Shown: positions 35,204 to 43,132 of the stretch, piece by piece
Layout: every line of letters begins with the position of its first letter
How positions within the stretch are numbered: the stretch's first letter is position 1
Assembly: GCF_014127105.1 (NCBI RefSeq)
Contig: NZ_CP059902.1
Location: 3,180,001-3,244,000 of the forward strand
DNA from: Devosia sp. MC521
GTDB lineage: Bacteria > Pseudomonadota > Alphaproteobacteria > Rhizobiales > Devosiaceae
Length of the DNA: 64,000 nt
Direction: 5' to 3'
Notes under the pieces: generated by a model
What the model saw: only the letters and a program-made list of their open reading frames with translations
Told to the model about the DNA's origin: nothing
Database searches by the model: none
Made by a program: the position numbers and the translations under genes

Positions 35204-35848
35204 ATGCCCACCATCACAGCCTTTAAAAACGCGCCGGATAAGGGCGCAGGATTGGCGCGAGACATGCGGGTGCGCTGGGCCCTCGAAGAGGTCGGGCAGC
35301 GCTATGATGTGCGCTTGCTAACCTTCGCCGAATTAAAGCAAGCGCCTCACCTCGCCCTGCAGCCCTTCGGGCAAATCCCGAGCTTTGAAGACGGCGATAT
35401 TGCCCTTTTTGAAACAGGTGCGATTGTTCTGCACATCGCCCAGCATCACCCCGGCCTGCTGCCCGAAACCCCTGCCGAGCGCGCCAAGGCCATAAGCTGG
35501 ATGTTTGCGGCATTGAGCACCATAGAGCCGCCCATTCTCGAACGGGAAAGCGCCAAATTCTTTGAGGCAGACAAAGACTGGCAGGCCGAACATTTTGCGC
35601 TCATCGACGCCCGCATCACGACGCGCCTTACCCAACTCGCCGCCGCTCTTGGCGATGCCCCGTGGCTGGTGGGCATTTTCAGCGCCGCCGATATTTTAAT
35701 GGTGCATACCCTTAGCCGCTTAGGCAGCTCGGGCCTGCTCGAAAACCACCCATCTCTGGTTTCCTACATCGCCCGCGCCAAATCCCGCCCAGCTTACCAA
35801 CGCGCCTTCGCCGCCCAATACGAAGTTTTCGCCAGCCTATCCAATTAA
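35204..35848 (+). CDS. Glutathione S-transferase family protein
   Basis: 214 residues, with RDMRVRWALEEVGQRYDV and FGQIPSFEDGDIALFETGAIVLHIA in the N domain and WLVGIFSAADILMVHTL in the C domain. It differs strongly from the GST gene 200 bases away on the other strand, so the two are not a recent duplicate. Substrate unknown. A copy of the GC-rich repeat follows. Confidence 0.87.
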   Translation: MPTITAFKNAPDKGAGLARDMRVRWALEEVGQRYDVRLLTFAELKQAPHLALQPFGQIPSFEDGDIALFETGAIVLHIAQHHPGLLPETPAERAKAISWMFAALSTIEPPILERESAKFFEADKDWQAEHFALIDARITTRLTQLAAALGDAPWLVGIFSAADILMVHTLSRLGSSGLLENHPSLVSYIARAKSRPAYQRAFAAQYEVFASLSN

Positions 35849-35862
35849 CCGGTCCCTCTTCG

Positions 35863-35943
35863 CCTCCCTCCCCTTGAGGGGAGGGATTGAGGGTGAGGTG
35901 ACGACCGAGCCCCTATATCGGGCAAAAGCACTCCCCACGCCGC
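35863..35943. repeat. GC-rich palindromic repeat, copy D
   Basis: CCTCCCTCCCCTTGAGGGG then AGGGATTGAGGGTGAGGTG, followed by GACGACCGAGCCCC, ATCGGGCAAAAGCACTCC and CGCCGC. The last part is shared only with copy E, in the same orientation. Confidence 0.8.
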
Positions 35944-35986
35944 TCTATAGGACATGAGGAAGCCCCCCCCCGATGCGGCAGCGCAC

Positions 35987-36595
35987 TCAGTAAGCAGCGG
36001 TGAAGCGCTCGCGGCTGTGCTTGTGCTGTTCGAGTTCATCGACCATCGCAATGGCATAGTCAGCAAAACTGATCTTGCTCACCCCTGCTTCATCCGTGAC
36101 CAGCGTATTGCCCCCCAGTCGGTAGTGTCCGAGGCGCGGACCGGCGAAAAAGTCCGCCGCCGGGGAGAAGAAGATCCAGTCGATCTCTGTGTCCCCCTTA
36201 AGATCCTCAAGGAAGGTAATCCCGCCCTGCACAAAGGGTCTGGCTTCATCAGGAAAGCCGGGGGCATCGATGAGCCGGACCCCTGGCGCAACCTCAAGGC
36301 TCCCCGCGCCACCGGTAAACAGAACCCGCCCTATGCCAGCCTGCTTGGCCGCCGCCAACAGCGTGGCTGCGGGCACGTCAAAGCGTAACGCGCTAATCAC
36401 CACGTCACAGCCTTCAATCAGCTTGGAAAGTGCCGCAGCGTCGAATGCATCCCCCTTAACCGGCGTGACGCCCGGCGCCGTGGGGACGGTGTCGGGATTT
36501 GTGTCGACCGCCAGAACAACATGCCCCCGGCGAGCCAGTTCTTTGGTGATTTCCGAGCCAGCGCGGCCGCTCGCGCCCAACATTGCAACTTTCAT
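35987..36595 (-). CDS. NAD(P)H-binding protein (NmrA/atypical SDR type)
   Basis: 202 residues with the Rossmann dinucleotide loop MLGASGRAGSEITKEL and the segment ISALRF; no Tyr-x-x-x-Lys pair is evident, as in YwnB/NmrA-like members that may sense redox state or act as reductases. GGAGAT precedes the ATG. It is divergent from an HxlR regulator, a common pairing in which the regulator controls the reductase. Confidence 0.85.
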   Translation of the reverse strand: MKVAMLGASGRAGSEITKELARRGHVVLAVDTNPDTVPTAPGVTPVKGDAFDAAALSKLIEGCDVVISALRFDVPAATLLAAAKQAGIGRVLFTGGAGSLEVAPGVRLIDAPGFPDEARPFVQGGITFLEDLKGDTEIDWIFFSPAADFFAGPRLGHYRLGGNTLVTDEAGVSKISFADYAIAMVDELEQHKHSRERFTAAY

Positions 36596-36601
36596 ATTTG
36601 A

Positions 36602-36624
36602 TCTCCGATGGTTTCTATGGGAGA
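36602..36624. promoter_or_regulatory. Inverted repeat between the NAD(P)-binding and HxlR genes
   Basis: TCTCC and GGAGA are separated by 13 bases in the 53-base gap between divergent starts. It may be the HxlR operator, but one arm is also the ribosome site of the NAD(P)-binding gene. Confidence 0.3.
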
Positions 36625-36648
36625 CCTAGTGCTCGACAGGAACCAACC

Positions 36649-37065
36649 ATGCAAGACGGCACTTTCACCCCACCAGGTTACCCCGAGGGAACCCGCCCCG
36701 CACGCGGCCGCGTCTTTGACAGTGATTGCCCGACCCGCAAATTGCTCGATCGGATCGGCGACAAATGGAGCGTGTTGATTCTTCTGGTGCTCGGCGATGA
36801 GGACACACGCTTTAATGATCTGAAGCGTCAGATCGGCGGGATTTCGCAAAAAATGCTGAGCCAAACGCTGCAGTCTCTCAAGCGGGACGGCCTTATCACC
36901 CGCGCCGTCGAGCCAACGACGCCGGTCACCGTCACCTATTCGATCACGCCCCTAGGACGCGAATTGCTGGCTGCATTGCGCTTCATGATTGATTGGGCCG
37001 AAGTTCGGCTGCCGGACGTAGAAAAAGCCCAGCGCCTTCATGACGCTGCCCTAGCCACCGATTGA
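36649..37065 (+). CDS. HxlR family transcriptional regulator
   Basis: 138 residues. The winged helix-turn-helix is standard for HxlR: FDSDCPTRKLLDRIGDKWSV with the single redox-capable Cys before the first helix, then LILLVLGDEDTRFNDLKRQI and GISQKMLSQTLQSLKRDGL. Some members sense aldehydes or thiol oxidants through that Cys. It probably controls the divergent gene. The ATG at 36649 is chosen over the upstream frame. Confidence 0.9.
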   Translation: MQDGTFTPPGYPEGTRPARGRVFDSDCPTRKLLDRIGDKWSVLILLVLGDEDTRFNDLKRQIGGISQKMLSQTLQSLKRDGLITRAVEPTTPVTVTYSITPLGRELLAALRFMIDWAEVRLPDVEKAQRLHDAALATD

Positions 37066-37107
37066 CTGCGCCAAGCTACAAAAATCGCTCTGCCCCATCG
37101 TCCCTTG

Positions 37108-37190
37108 CCTCCCTCCCCTTGAGGGGGAGAGATTGAGGGTGGGGTGACGACCGCGCCCCAACATCGGGCGAAAAGCACTCCACACCCCGC
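37108..37190. repeat. GC-rich palindromic repeat, copy E
   Basis: CCTCCCTCCCCTTGAGGG, GATTGAGGGTGGGGTGACGA, then ACATCGGGCGAAAAGCACTC and CCCCGC. It matches copy D over about 82 bases with scattered changes. The two direct copies enclose the NAD(P)-binding/HxlR pair. Confidence 0.8.
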
Positions 37191-37265
37191 CTCGAGCAGA
37201 CGTGTACAACCCAACCCGGCACCGCCGCCGTGACATTACGCCATGCGGTTACAGTCGACGACGGC

Positions 37266-39488
37266 TCACGCCGCAGCCGTATGTGTGATGAACGCAAATG
37301 CTTCGCTCGCGGGGAGTGGTTTGGAGACGAAATAGCCCTGAATGGTCTCGCAGCCTGTCTCCAACAAAAACTTCATCTGCGCTTCGGTCTCTACGCCCTC
37401 TGCCACGATCTGCAGGCCCAATTTATGGGCGATCGCAATGATCGCCGAAGTTAAGGCCTCACCATCACTATCGTGCGGGATGTCAGCAATGAATGACCGG
37501 TCAATCTTAAGCTTCGAAACAGGAAAACGTTTCAGCGCGGTCAAGCCGGAGTAGCCCGTCCCGAAGTCGTCAATGGCTAAGGTGACACCCATGGCCCCAA
37601 GTTGCCGCATCAATTCAAGCGCCAGCGGCAAATCTGGCATCATCAGGCTTTCAGTAATCTCGAGTTCGAGATTGTGCGGGCTCAAACCAGCCTCTGCGAG
37701 CGCGTCTTGCACGTCACTCAGGACAGTGCGCTCTTTGAACTGTCGTGGAGAGACATTCACGCAGACCTTAAAATCAGGCCCGAGCGTATCGACCCATTGT
37801 TTACACTGGCGACACGCCTCGCCGAGCACCCAGCGCCCCAGCGCGACGATCAAACCATTGTCTTCGGCAAGCGGTATAAAATGCGCTGGTGCGATCAAGC
37901 CGTGCACTGGGTGGTTCCAGCGGACCAAAGCCTCGACACAATTGATCTGTCCGGTGCGCTGATTGAACTGGGGCTGATAGTGCAAAACGAATTCGTTTTC
38001 ACGCAAAGCACGCCGCAGTTCCTCGGTTTTTGCGAGCTTTTGCTTACTGCTATCCAGGATGTCTTGGGAAAACACCATCAAGCTGTCGCGACCGGATTCC
38101 TTGGCGTGATACATCGCGGCATCAGCATGGGCCAATAGTGTGGTGGCGTCAGACCCGTGTTCCGGATGCATGGCGACACCCACGCTGGACGTCATTTCGA
38201 GCATCATGTCATGAACGGGGATCGGCTCCGCGACCGCCGCCCGCAAGGCTTCCAGCCGGTCGATCACATTCTCTTTCAGCTTGCTCATCAGGATGACAAA
38301 CTCGTCGCCGCCAACGCGAGCGACGATGCCGTCTTCCCCCACTTCGCGCTCAAGCCGCATCGCGATAACCTTGAGCAGCTCATCACCCGTGGCATGACCA
38401 AGCGTGTCATTGACGTGCTTAAAATTGTCGAGGTCTAGGAAGGCCAAAGCGAGCTGACCACCGACGTCTTTTGCCGACGCAAGGGTCACCTCAAAGGCTA
38501 GCTCCATGGAGCCGCGGTTTAATAGCCCGGTCAATCCGTCATGCGTGGCCAAAAAGCGAACGCGTTCTTCCGTTTGTCGGCGTTCGATGGCGATACCGGC
38601 AAGATGGGCCGCGATCCCGATCAATTCGTTGAGTTTAGCGTCAGGGGGGCCGCGCTCTGGCGAGTACAAGGCAAAGGTCCCCAAAACCTCCCCGTGGGAG
38701 GAGCGGATTGGGGTAGACCAGCAGGCTTGGTAACTCACGCCTTCAACCAGATGGAGGAAGTTGCTCCACCGGTAATCACTGGCAATATCGGACACGACAA
38801 CTTGTTCATTGAACCATGCCGCGGTGCCACAGCTGCCAACCTCGGGGCCGATTGGCACGCTTTGGATGCGTTGCTTGTAGATCTCCGGCATGGACGGACC
38901 TGACGCCAGCAATAGGCTCTGCCCGTCCTCCGACCGGATCATCACCGAGCCCGAGACATTCACGGTCTGGGTCTCGATCATCAAAATCAGTTCGTCGAGA
39001 ACTCTGTCGAGTTCAACACCTGTCGCCACGAGTTCAAGGAGGCGCGCCTGCGCCTGCACCAATTGCTCGGCCATTTTGCGAGAAGTGATGTCGCGCGACA
39101 TGCCAATGACGCCGACCGTGTGACCGTGCTTATCCCGCAAAGGGGCTCGCGACATCATCAACCAACGGTCGCCATTGCCGCCAAGAGAAATCTCCTCGAT
39201 CCCGAGATCGGGTACTCCCGTCGCGATCACCCGGTTCTCCACATCGGTAATTTTCTTTGCATCAGCGTAGGGATGCAGATCAAAATCTGTTTTCCCAAGG
39301 ATTTGGTCGATGTTGTCCAGCCCATTAGCGCGAACGACCGCCTCGTTGGCGAAGAGTAAGCGCCCGTCCAGATCCTTTATATAGATGTAATCTGGAAACT
39401 GGTTGATCATCGCTTCCAGCCACTCATACCTGCCATGGTCGGTCGACAGTTGAAGCCTTTGACTGGTCCGGCGAAGTTGGTCTGACAT
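37266..39488 (-). CDS. PAS-GAF-GGDEF-EAL cyclic-di-GMP signalling protein
   Basis: 740 residues. A PAS domain (about 18-140, DYIYIKDLDGRLLFANEAVV) precedes a GAF domain (about 150-300), GGDEF (about 315-470, RVGGDEFVIL intact) and EAL (about 485-735, with CVEALVRW and DDFGTGYSGL). Both catalytic signatures look complete, so it could make and break c-di-GMP. No RxxD inhibitory site precedes GGDEF. No membrane segment is seen, so it is a soluble sensor. It stands alone; its target is unknown. Confidence 0.94.
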   Translation of the reverse strand: MSDQLRRTSQRLQLSTDHGRYEWLEAMINQFPDYIYIKDLDGRLLFANEAVVRANGLDNIDQILGKTDFDLHPYADAKKITDVENRVIATGVPDLGIEEISLGGNGDRWLMMSRAPLRDKHGHTVGVIGMSRDITSRKMAEQLVQAQARLLELVATGVELDRVLDELILMIETQTVNVSGSVMIRSEDGQSLLLASGPSMPEIYKQRIQSVPIGPEVGSCGTAAWFNEQVVVSDIASDYRWSNFLHLVEGVSYQACWSTPIRSSHGEVLGTFALYSPERGPPDAKLNELIGIAAHLAGIAIERRQTEERVRFLATHDGLTGLLNRGSMELAFEVTLASAKDVGGQLALAFLDLDNFKHVNDTLGHATGDELLKVIAMRLEREVGEDGIVARVGGDEFVILMSKLKENVIDRLEALRAAVAEPIPVHDMMLEMTSSVGVAMHPEHGSDATTLLAHADAAMYHAKESGRDSLMVFSQDILDSSKQKLAKTEELRRALRENEFVLHYQPQFNQRTGQINCVEALVRWNHPVHGLIAPAHFIPLAEDNGLIVALGRWVLGEACRQCKQWVDTLGPDFKVCVNVSPRQFKERTVLSDVQDALAEAGLSPHNLELEITESLMMPDLPLALELMRQLGAMGVTLAIDDFGTGYSGLTALKRFPVSKLKIDRSFIADIPHDSDGEALTSAIIAIAHKLGLQIVAEGVETEAQMKFLLETGCETIQGYFVSKPLPASEAFAFITHTAAA

Positions 39489-39898
39489 GTTCGTTCGGTT
39501 CCGACCGAGGCCTTAAGTCGGCCTATTGGGGTCATACTCTCTTGGACTAACCCCAGTATACAACCAGCGACCCGCTAAATCGAAGTTAAGAAGCTCGGCA
39601 CTTTCTGAACTAGGACCAGTGCCCAACGCCCTCAAAATCCTTGAGCGCCATTGCTTTGGACAGCGCCGGAAACGCCTCGTCGTAACGGGCATTGGAACCA
39701 GAGCGGTGCAATTTTTCGTCAACACAACCAAAGTCTTTCGCCCCGACGCCTCGCTCAAATGTCCCCTCCCCGCACCCGCCACTAATCCCCGCACCGGAAA
39801 CGTCACGCATCATCTCAACAGCCACGCCCGTGCGCGCTTCTCGCCCCTCCCAAAAAAACGCAGCCACCTTTGATGGTGCAAAGTTTTTCGCCCTCGCG
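39489..39898. other. Intergenic region, no supported gene
   Basis: Open frames of 85-115 codons exist on both strands here, but none shows a known family or a good ribosome site. One on the minus strand ends KDFEGVGHWS and could be a decayed gene remnant. Nothing else stands out except a weak hairpin followed by seven Ts near 39850-39880 (minus strand). Confidence 0.35.
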
Positions 39899-39991
39899 TC
39901 ACGACCCCGCGCCCGAAAAGGCCACGCCCATGCCCACGCTGGCGCCCAAAAGTGCCAGCGTCATGCCCAAGATGGGCCAATCCGCGCCCAT
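39899..39991 (-). CDS. Possible 30-residue hydrophobic peptide
   Basis: MGADWPILGMTLALLGAS and then VGMGVAFSGAGS form one potential transmembrane segment. The ATG lies directly after the terminator of the DUF3108 gene, with a T-run instead of a ribosome site, which argues against efficient translation. It could be chance. Confidence 0.22.
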   Translation of the reverse strand: MGADWPILGMTLALLGASVGMGVAFSGAGS

Positions 39992-40018
39992 AAAAAAAAT
40001 CGGGGCCAAAGCCCCGAT
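39992..40018 (-). terminator. Terminator after the DUF3108 gene
   Basis: Minus-strand ATCGGGGC-TTTG-GCCCCGAT followed by eight Ts, about 40 bases beyond the stop. Confidence 0.92.
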
Positions 40019-40056
40019 ACTTTCGATGATCACAATGCCGTGAGTTTTACGCCTAA

Positions 40057-40839
40057 TCAGGACTGCATCTGAGTGAGAACCATCGACAGATCGCCCATGC
40101 TGGTGCCGACGATCACGCGGTAGGGAATAAAGTACCCGCTGTCCGCCAGCGGCGCATACCAGATGATGATGCGCGAGCTGTCAGCTAAATAGCTTGTCAT
40201 TTCCGAGCTGGTGAAATGGCCGGACACTGGCTGATATTCCAGCGAACAGGCCACCAGCGGCCCCTGATAGCCGGTGCGCGGCGAGGTCGCTTCATCCTGC
40301 TTGAGATAGCCGGTCTTGATGTTGAAGCGCTCCACCCCAGTAAAAATGGGGAGCGTCTGGTTACACAAGGATTGATCGAGCGCCGTACCCTTGAGCACGA
40401 ACGACGACAGAAAGTCTTGCACACCAGTAAGATGGCGGCGCTCTACAGCAACGCGATCATAGCTATCGAGCACAGGTGGCTCGACAGTGAAGGCCGTTAC
40501 ATTGCGATTGGCATAGTCCACATTGACATTAAACCGCTCGCCATTGGCGCGGGTCTCTAGCTGGAAACTGTCGCTCAGCAGACGCTGCCCATTGGACGGG
40601 CCACGCGACTGCGCTGTCGCCGTACCGCTGGCGACAACGGAGCCAAGCCCTGTCACATTTGCTGCGAGATCAAGATTATAGCGCGCGCCATCGTCCTTGA
40701 GTTTAACGTCGAGCAAGGCCACATTGATCCCGCCAACGGTGATCACATAGCTGGCTTTGGCCTCGACGGGCGCTGCGGAAATTGGCAGTGCCGTCATAGG
40801 AATAAGGGCAGCCAGCAGGGCAAAGGCAGGACGGATCAT
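40057..40839 (-). CDS. DUF3108 domain-containing periplasmic protein
   Basis: 260 residues with a signal peptide (FALLAALIPMTALPISAAP). The mature part is beta-rich: ASYVITVGGINVALLDVKLKDDGARY opens the DUF3108 fold, a barrel-like envelope domain of unknown role. ATG 40839 is the likely start; the longer frame adds a basic segment that spoils the signal. Divergent from rpmB, an arrangement common in the order. Confidence 0.88.
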   Translation of the reverse strand: MIRPAFALLAALIPMTALPISAAPVEAKASYVITVGGINVALLDVKLKDDGARYNLDLAANVTGLGSVVASGTATAQSRGPSNGQRLLSDSFQLETRANGERFNVNVDYANRNVTAFTVEPPVLDSYDRVAVERRHLTGVQDFLSSFVLKGTALDQSLCNQTLPIFTGVERFNIKTGYLKQDEATSPRTGYQGPLVACSLEYQPVSGHFTSSEMTSYLADSSRIIIWYAPLADSGYFIPYRVIVGTSMGDLSMVLTQMQS

Positions 40840-40964
40840 GGGTTTCTCGGCCACACTAACCCGCCGGTAATGCTGCCGGACGGGACGAATCAGGGATATC
40901 ACCCAACCTGCCGTTCCGATGAGTCCTAAGCAAGGCGCTCACGACGCTTTACCCCTGCCTCGCC

Positions 40965-40993
40965 TTGACGCAGCCAGACTCTTTGTCTAAAGA
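40965..40993 (+). promoter_or_regulatory. Predicted promoter for rpmB
   Basis: TTGACG and TAAAGA with a 17-base spacer, about 80 bases before rpmB. The leader also has a small GCAGGC/GCCTGC inverted repeat (41026-41039). Confidence 0.4.
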
Positions 40994-41074
40994 CCGCGCT
41001 ATATCTCTTCACAAACGAGGCCCGTTGCAGGCAAGCCTGCCACGAAGGACCTTTACACAAACAGGATATTGAAT

Positions 41075-41359
41075 ATGGCACGTCGCTGCGAACTCACCGG
41101 TAAGGGCGTTATGGTTGGCAACAGCGTTTCGCACGCTCTCAACCGCACCCGTCGTCGTTTCCTCCCGAACCTGGTCAACGTGACCCTGCTTTCCGACGCG
41201 CTGAGCCGCCCGGTTAAGCTGCGCATTTCTGCTGCAGCTCTCCGTACCGTTGAGCACCGCGGTGGTCTCGATGCCTTCCTGCTCAAGCAGGCTGACGCTG
41301 ACCTCTCCCCACTCGCTCTGGGCATCAAGAAGGAAATCCGCGCCACTCTCGCTGGCTAA
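41075..41359 (+). CDS. rpmB: 50S ribosomal protein L28
   Basis: 94 residues starting [16 protein letters not shown], the L28 signature, with [10 protein letters not shown] in the rRNA-binding part. AGGATATTGAAT precedes the ATG. A monocistronic unit with its own terminator. Confidence 0.98.
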   Translation: MARRCELTGKGVMVGNSVSHALNRTRRRFLPNLVNVTLLSDALSRPVKLRISAAALRTVEHRGGLDAFLLKQADADLSPLALGIKKEIRATLAG

Positions 41360-41384
41360 GCGGTTTCTGTTCTGACAAGTTTTG

Positions 41385-41420
41385 ACCGCGTGGGGCTCAA
41401 CCAGTTCCGCGCGGTTTTTT
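41385..41420 (+). terminator. Terminator after rpmB
   Basis: ACCGCG pairs with CGCGGT across a 19-base loop and is followed by six Ts. Confidence 0.7.
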
Positions 41421-41469
41421 ATTCCGCCTCGGCCGATTGCCGATCAGTGGATCACATAAGGATAGTCTG

Positions 41470-42105
41470 ATGCTGTCTCGCTTTTTGGTGGCTATTGCCG
41501 CCATGGTGGCCTGTGTGGCCGCCTCGAATATTCTCGTCCAGTTTCCGGTAAACGCCTCTATTGGCAGTGTAAACTTGGGTGACCTCCTCACATGGGGTGC
41601 CTTCACCTACCCAATTGCCTTCCTCGTTACCGATCTGTCCAACCGCGCCTTTGGCCCCGAAAAAACCCGGCTCGTCGTGGTCGCCGGCTTCTGCGTTGCG
41701 GTTGTTCTCTCCATCTGGCTCGCGACCCCGCGTATTGCTATTGCCTCGGGCTCGGCCTTCCTCGTCGCTCAACTGCTCGACGTCTCGATCTTCCATCGCC
41801 TACGCAATAGCGCTTGGTGGAAAGCACCTGTTTTCTCATCGCTTTTCAGCTCGGCGCTCGACACGATCATCTTCTTCTCCCTTGCCATGGCCCCCGCCTT
41901 TGCCGGAATTGATGCCTTCTTCGGCATGGAAGATTCCTCGCTCGCCTTCCCGGCCCCTCTCCTCGGTGTCGGTTCCGAGGTCGAGCTCTGGCAGTCGCTG
42001 GCTTTAGGCGACTTCCTCGTCAAGCTATTGATGGTTGTACTGCTCCTCGCCCCCTACAAGGCGATCCGCGATCTCGTCTTGCGCCGCATGCCGGTCGCTG
42101 CCTAA
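41470..42105 (+). CDS. VUT/YhhQ family queuosine-precursor transporter
   Basis: 211 residues with about six hydrophobic helices. The family motif is in ILVQFPVNASIGSVNLGDLLTWGAFTYPI read in parts: NASIG, LGDLLTWGAF, FLVTDLSNRAFG. Later SALDTIIFF and LGDFLVKLLMV are conserved. YhhQ imports preQ0/preQ1 for tRNA queuosine. I found no preQ1 riboswitch in its short leader. Confidence 0.88.
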   Translation: MLSRFLVAIAAMVACVAASNILVQFPVNASIGSVNLGDLLTWGAFTYPIAFLVTDLSNRAFGPEKTRLVVVAGFCVAVVLSIWLATPRIAIASGSAFLVAQLLDVSIFHRLRNSAWWKAPVFSSLFSSALDTIIFFSLAMAPAFAGIDAFFGMEDSSLAFPAPLLGVGSEVELWQSLALGDFLVKLLMVVLLLAPYKAIRDLVLRRMPVAA

Positions 42106-42142
42106 CGAGCGCTAATCTCTCATAAAATGCTTCTGCCGGGGA

Positions 42143-43132
42143 TCACTCCGGCAGAGCAAATTCCAGCAGCAGCGTGCGCTGCCAATCGTTGAAATTATTG
42201 TCCGAGCCGATGACAATTCGGGTTTCCCCATTGGGGGCCTGATGGACGAGCAAGCTCTCCATATTGTCGATCTCGCCGCCCTGCGCCGAGAGCAACACCT
42301 CGCCCCCCATCAGATTTCCGGCCTGCACATCCTCCGCTTTCACACGCGTTAAGCGCATGACAAAGCTGATCAATTGCACACCCCGCTCAAGCACCAGCAA
42401 ATCGCCATTGGGCAGGAATTTGCAATCGGTTGGGTTCACGACTGGCGAGTTGACATAGCTCACATCACCCTTGTCGCGATTGCCCAAAATGGTGCCGCGG
42501 TGATTACCGTCGCCGTCGAGAACATCTTCCATCAGCAACAGGGTCGAGCCCCCAATCGGGGAGGCTGGAGGAGCCACACAGATGGCCTCCAGCGACCGAT
42601 TGGTTCGTGCTTGGCTGACCCACTCAGGAACGGCCACTTCCCGTGCGGCCCCGCCCGGACGGCCATCAGTGATAGCAAAATCGGCGACCCGCGTCAGGTT
42701 CTCAAAGCCCACCCGAACGGCCGATGGCACACCATCGCGCCAGACCGTGTCGACGCCTTCGGCATCGCGCGCAAACTGGCGCGGCAGCACCTCGCCTTTG
42801 GAGTTGCGCATGGGCTCTATGCTCACGCCAATAAAGCCAAAAAGACGATTGCTTTGGTCGTAAGCCAGCTGACCAGAAACGAAATTGCCCCGGTCTGAGA
42901 CGAAGGCAACGCGCTGGTTCGCGCCCGTCAGCGTCAGGCCCGATAGGCCGCCAAAAGTGTCGTCTTGGCTTTGCAGCGTTACCCCGCCGCGAAAGATCAG
43001 CCCATCAACCCATTGGTCAACGTCTACCCCTTTGAACCGCAACACCGGCGCTGCCGAAACCGTCACATCCACTGCGCTGACCGGCATGGTCAAAGCAAGG
43101 ATAACAGCAGCAGCGCCTAGGCTTCGGATCAT
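42143..43132 (-). CDS. Esterase-like-activity-of-phytase family protein, exported
   Basis: 329 residues with a signal peptide ([18 protein letters not shown]). The mature part is a beta-propeller-like sequence with [26 protein letters not shown] and [12 protein letters not shown], as in the phytase-like esterase family. Its start overlaps the cobT stop by 4 bases (ATGA), so it is translated with cobT although no link to cobalamin is known. Confidence 0.82.
   Translation of the reverse strand: MIRSLGAAAVILALTMPVSAVDVTVSAAPVLRFKGVDVDQWVDGLIFRGGVTLQSQDDTFGGLSGLTLTGANQRVAFVSDRGNFVSGQLAYDQSNRLFGFIGVSIEPMRNSKGEVLPRQFARDAEGVDTVWRDGVPSAVRVGFENLTRVADFAITDGRPGGAAREVAVPEWVSQARTNRSLEAICVAPPASPIGGSTLLLMEDVLDGDGNHRGTILGNRDKGDVSYVNSPVVNPTDCKFLPNGDLLVLERGVQLISFVMRLTRVKAEDVQAGNLMGGEVLLSAQGGEIDNMESLLVHQAPNGETRIVIGSDNNFNDWQRTLLLEFALPE

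Noticed and set aside
39513..39873. Overlapping frames of 85-115 codons on both strands
   Set aside because: None shows a family, codon pattern or ribosome site strong enough to call a gene.
41360..41469. Possible preQ1 riboswitch before the YhhQ-type transporter
   Set aside because: The gap holds the rpmB terminator and little else; no preQ1-I or -II pattern could be built.
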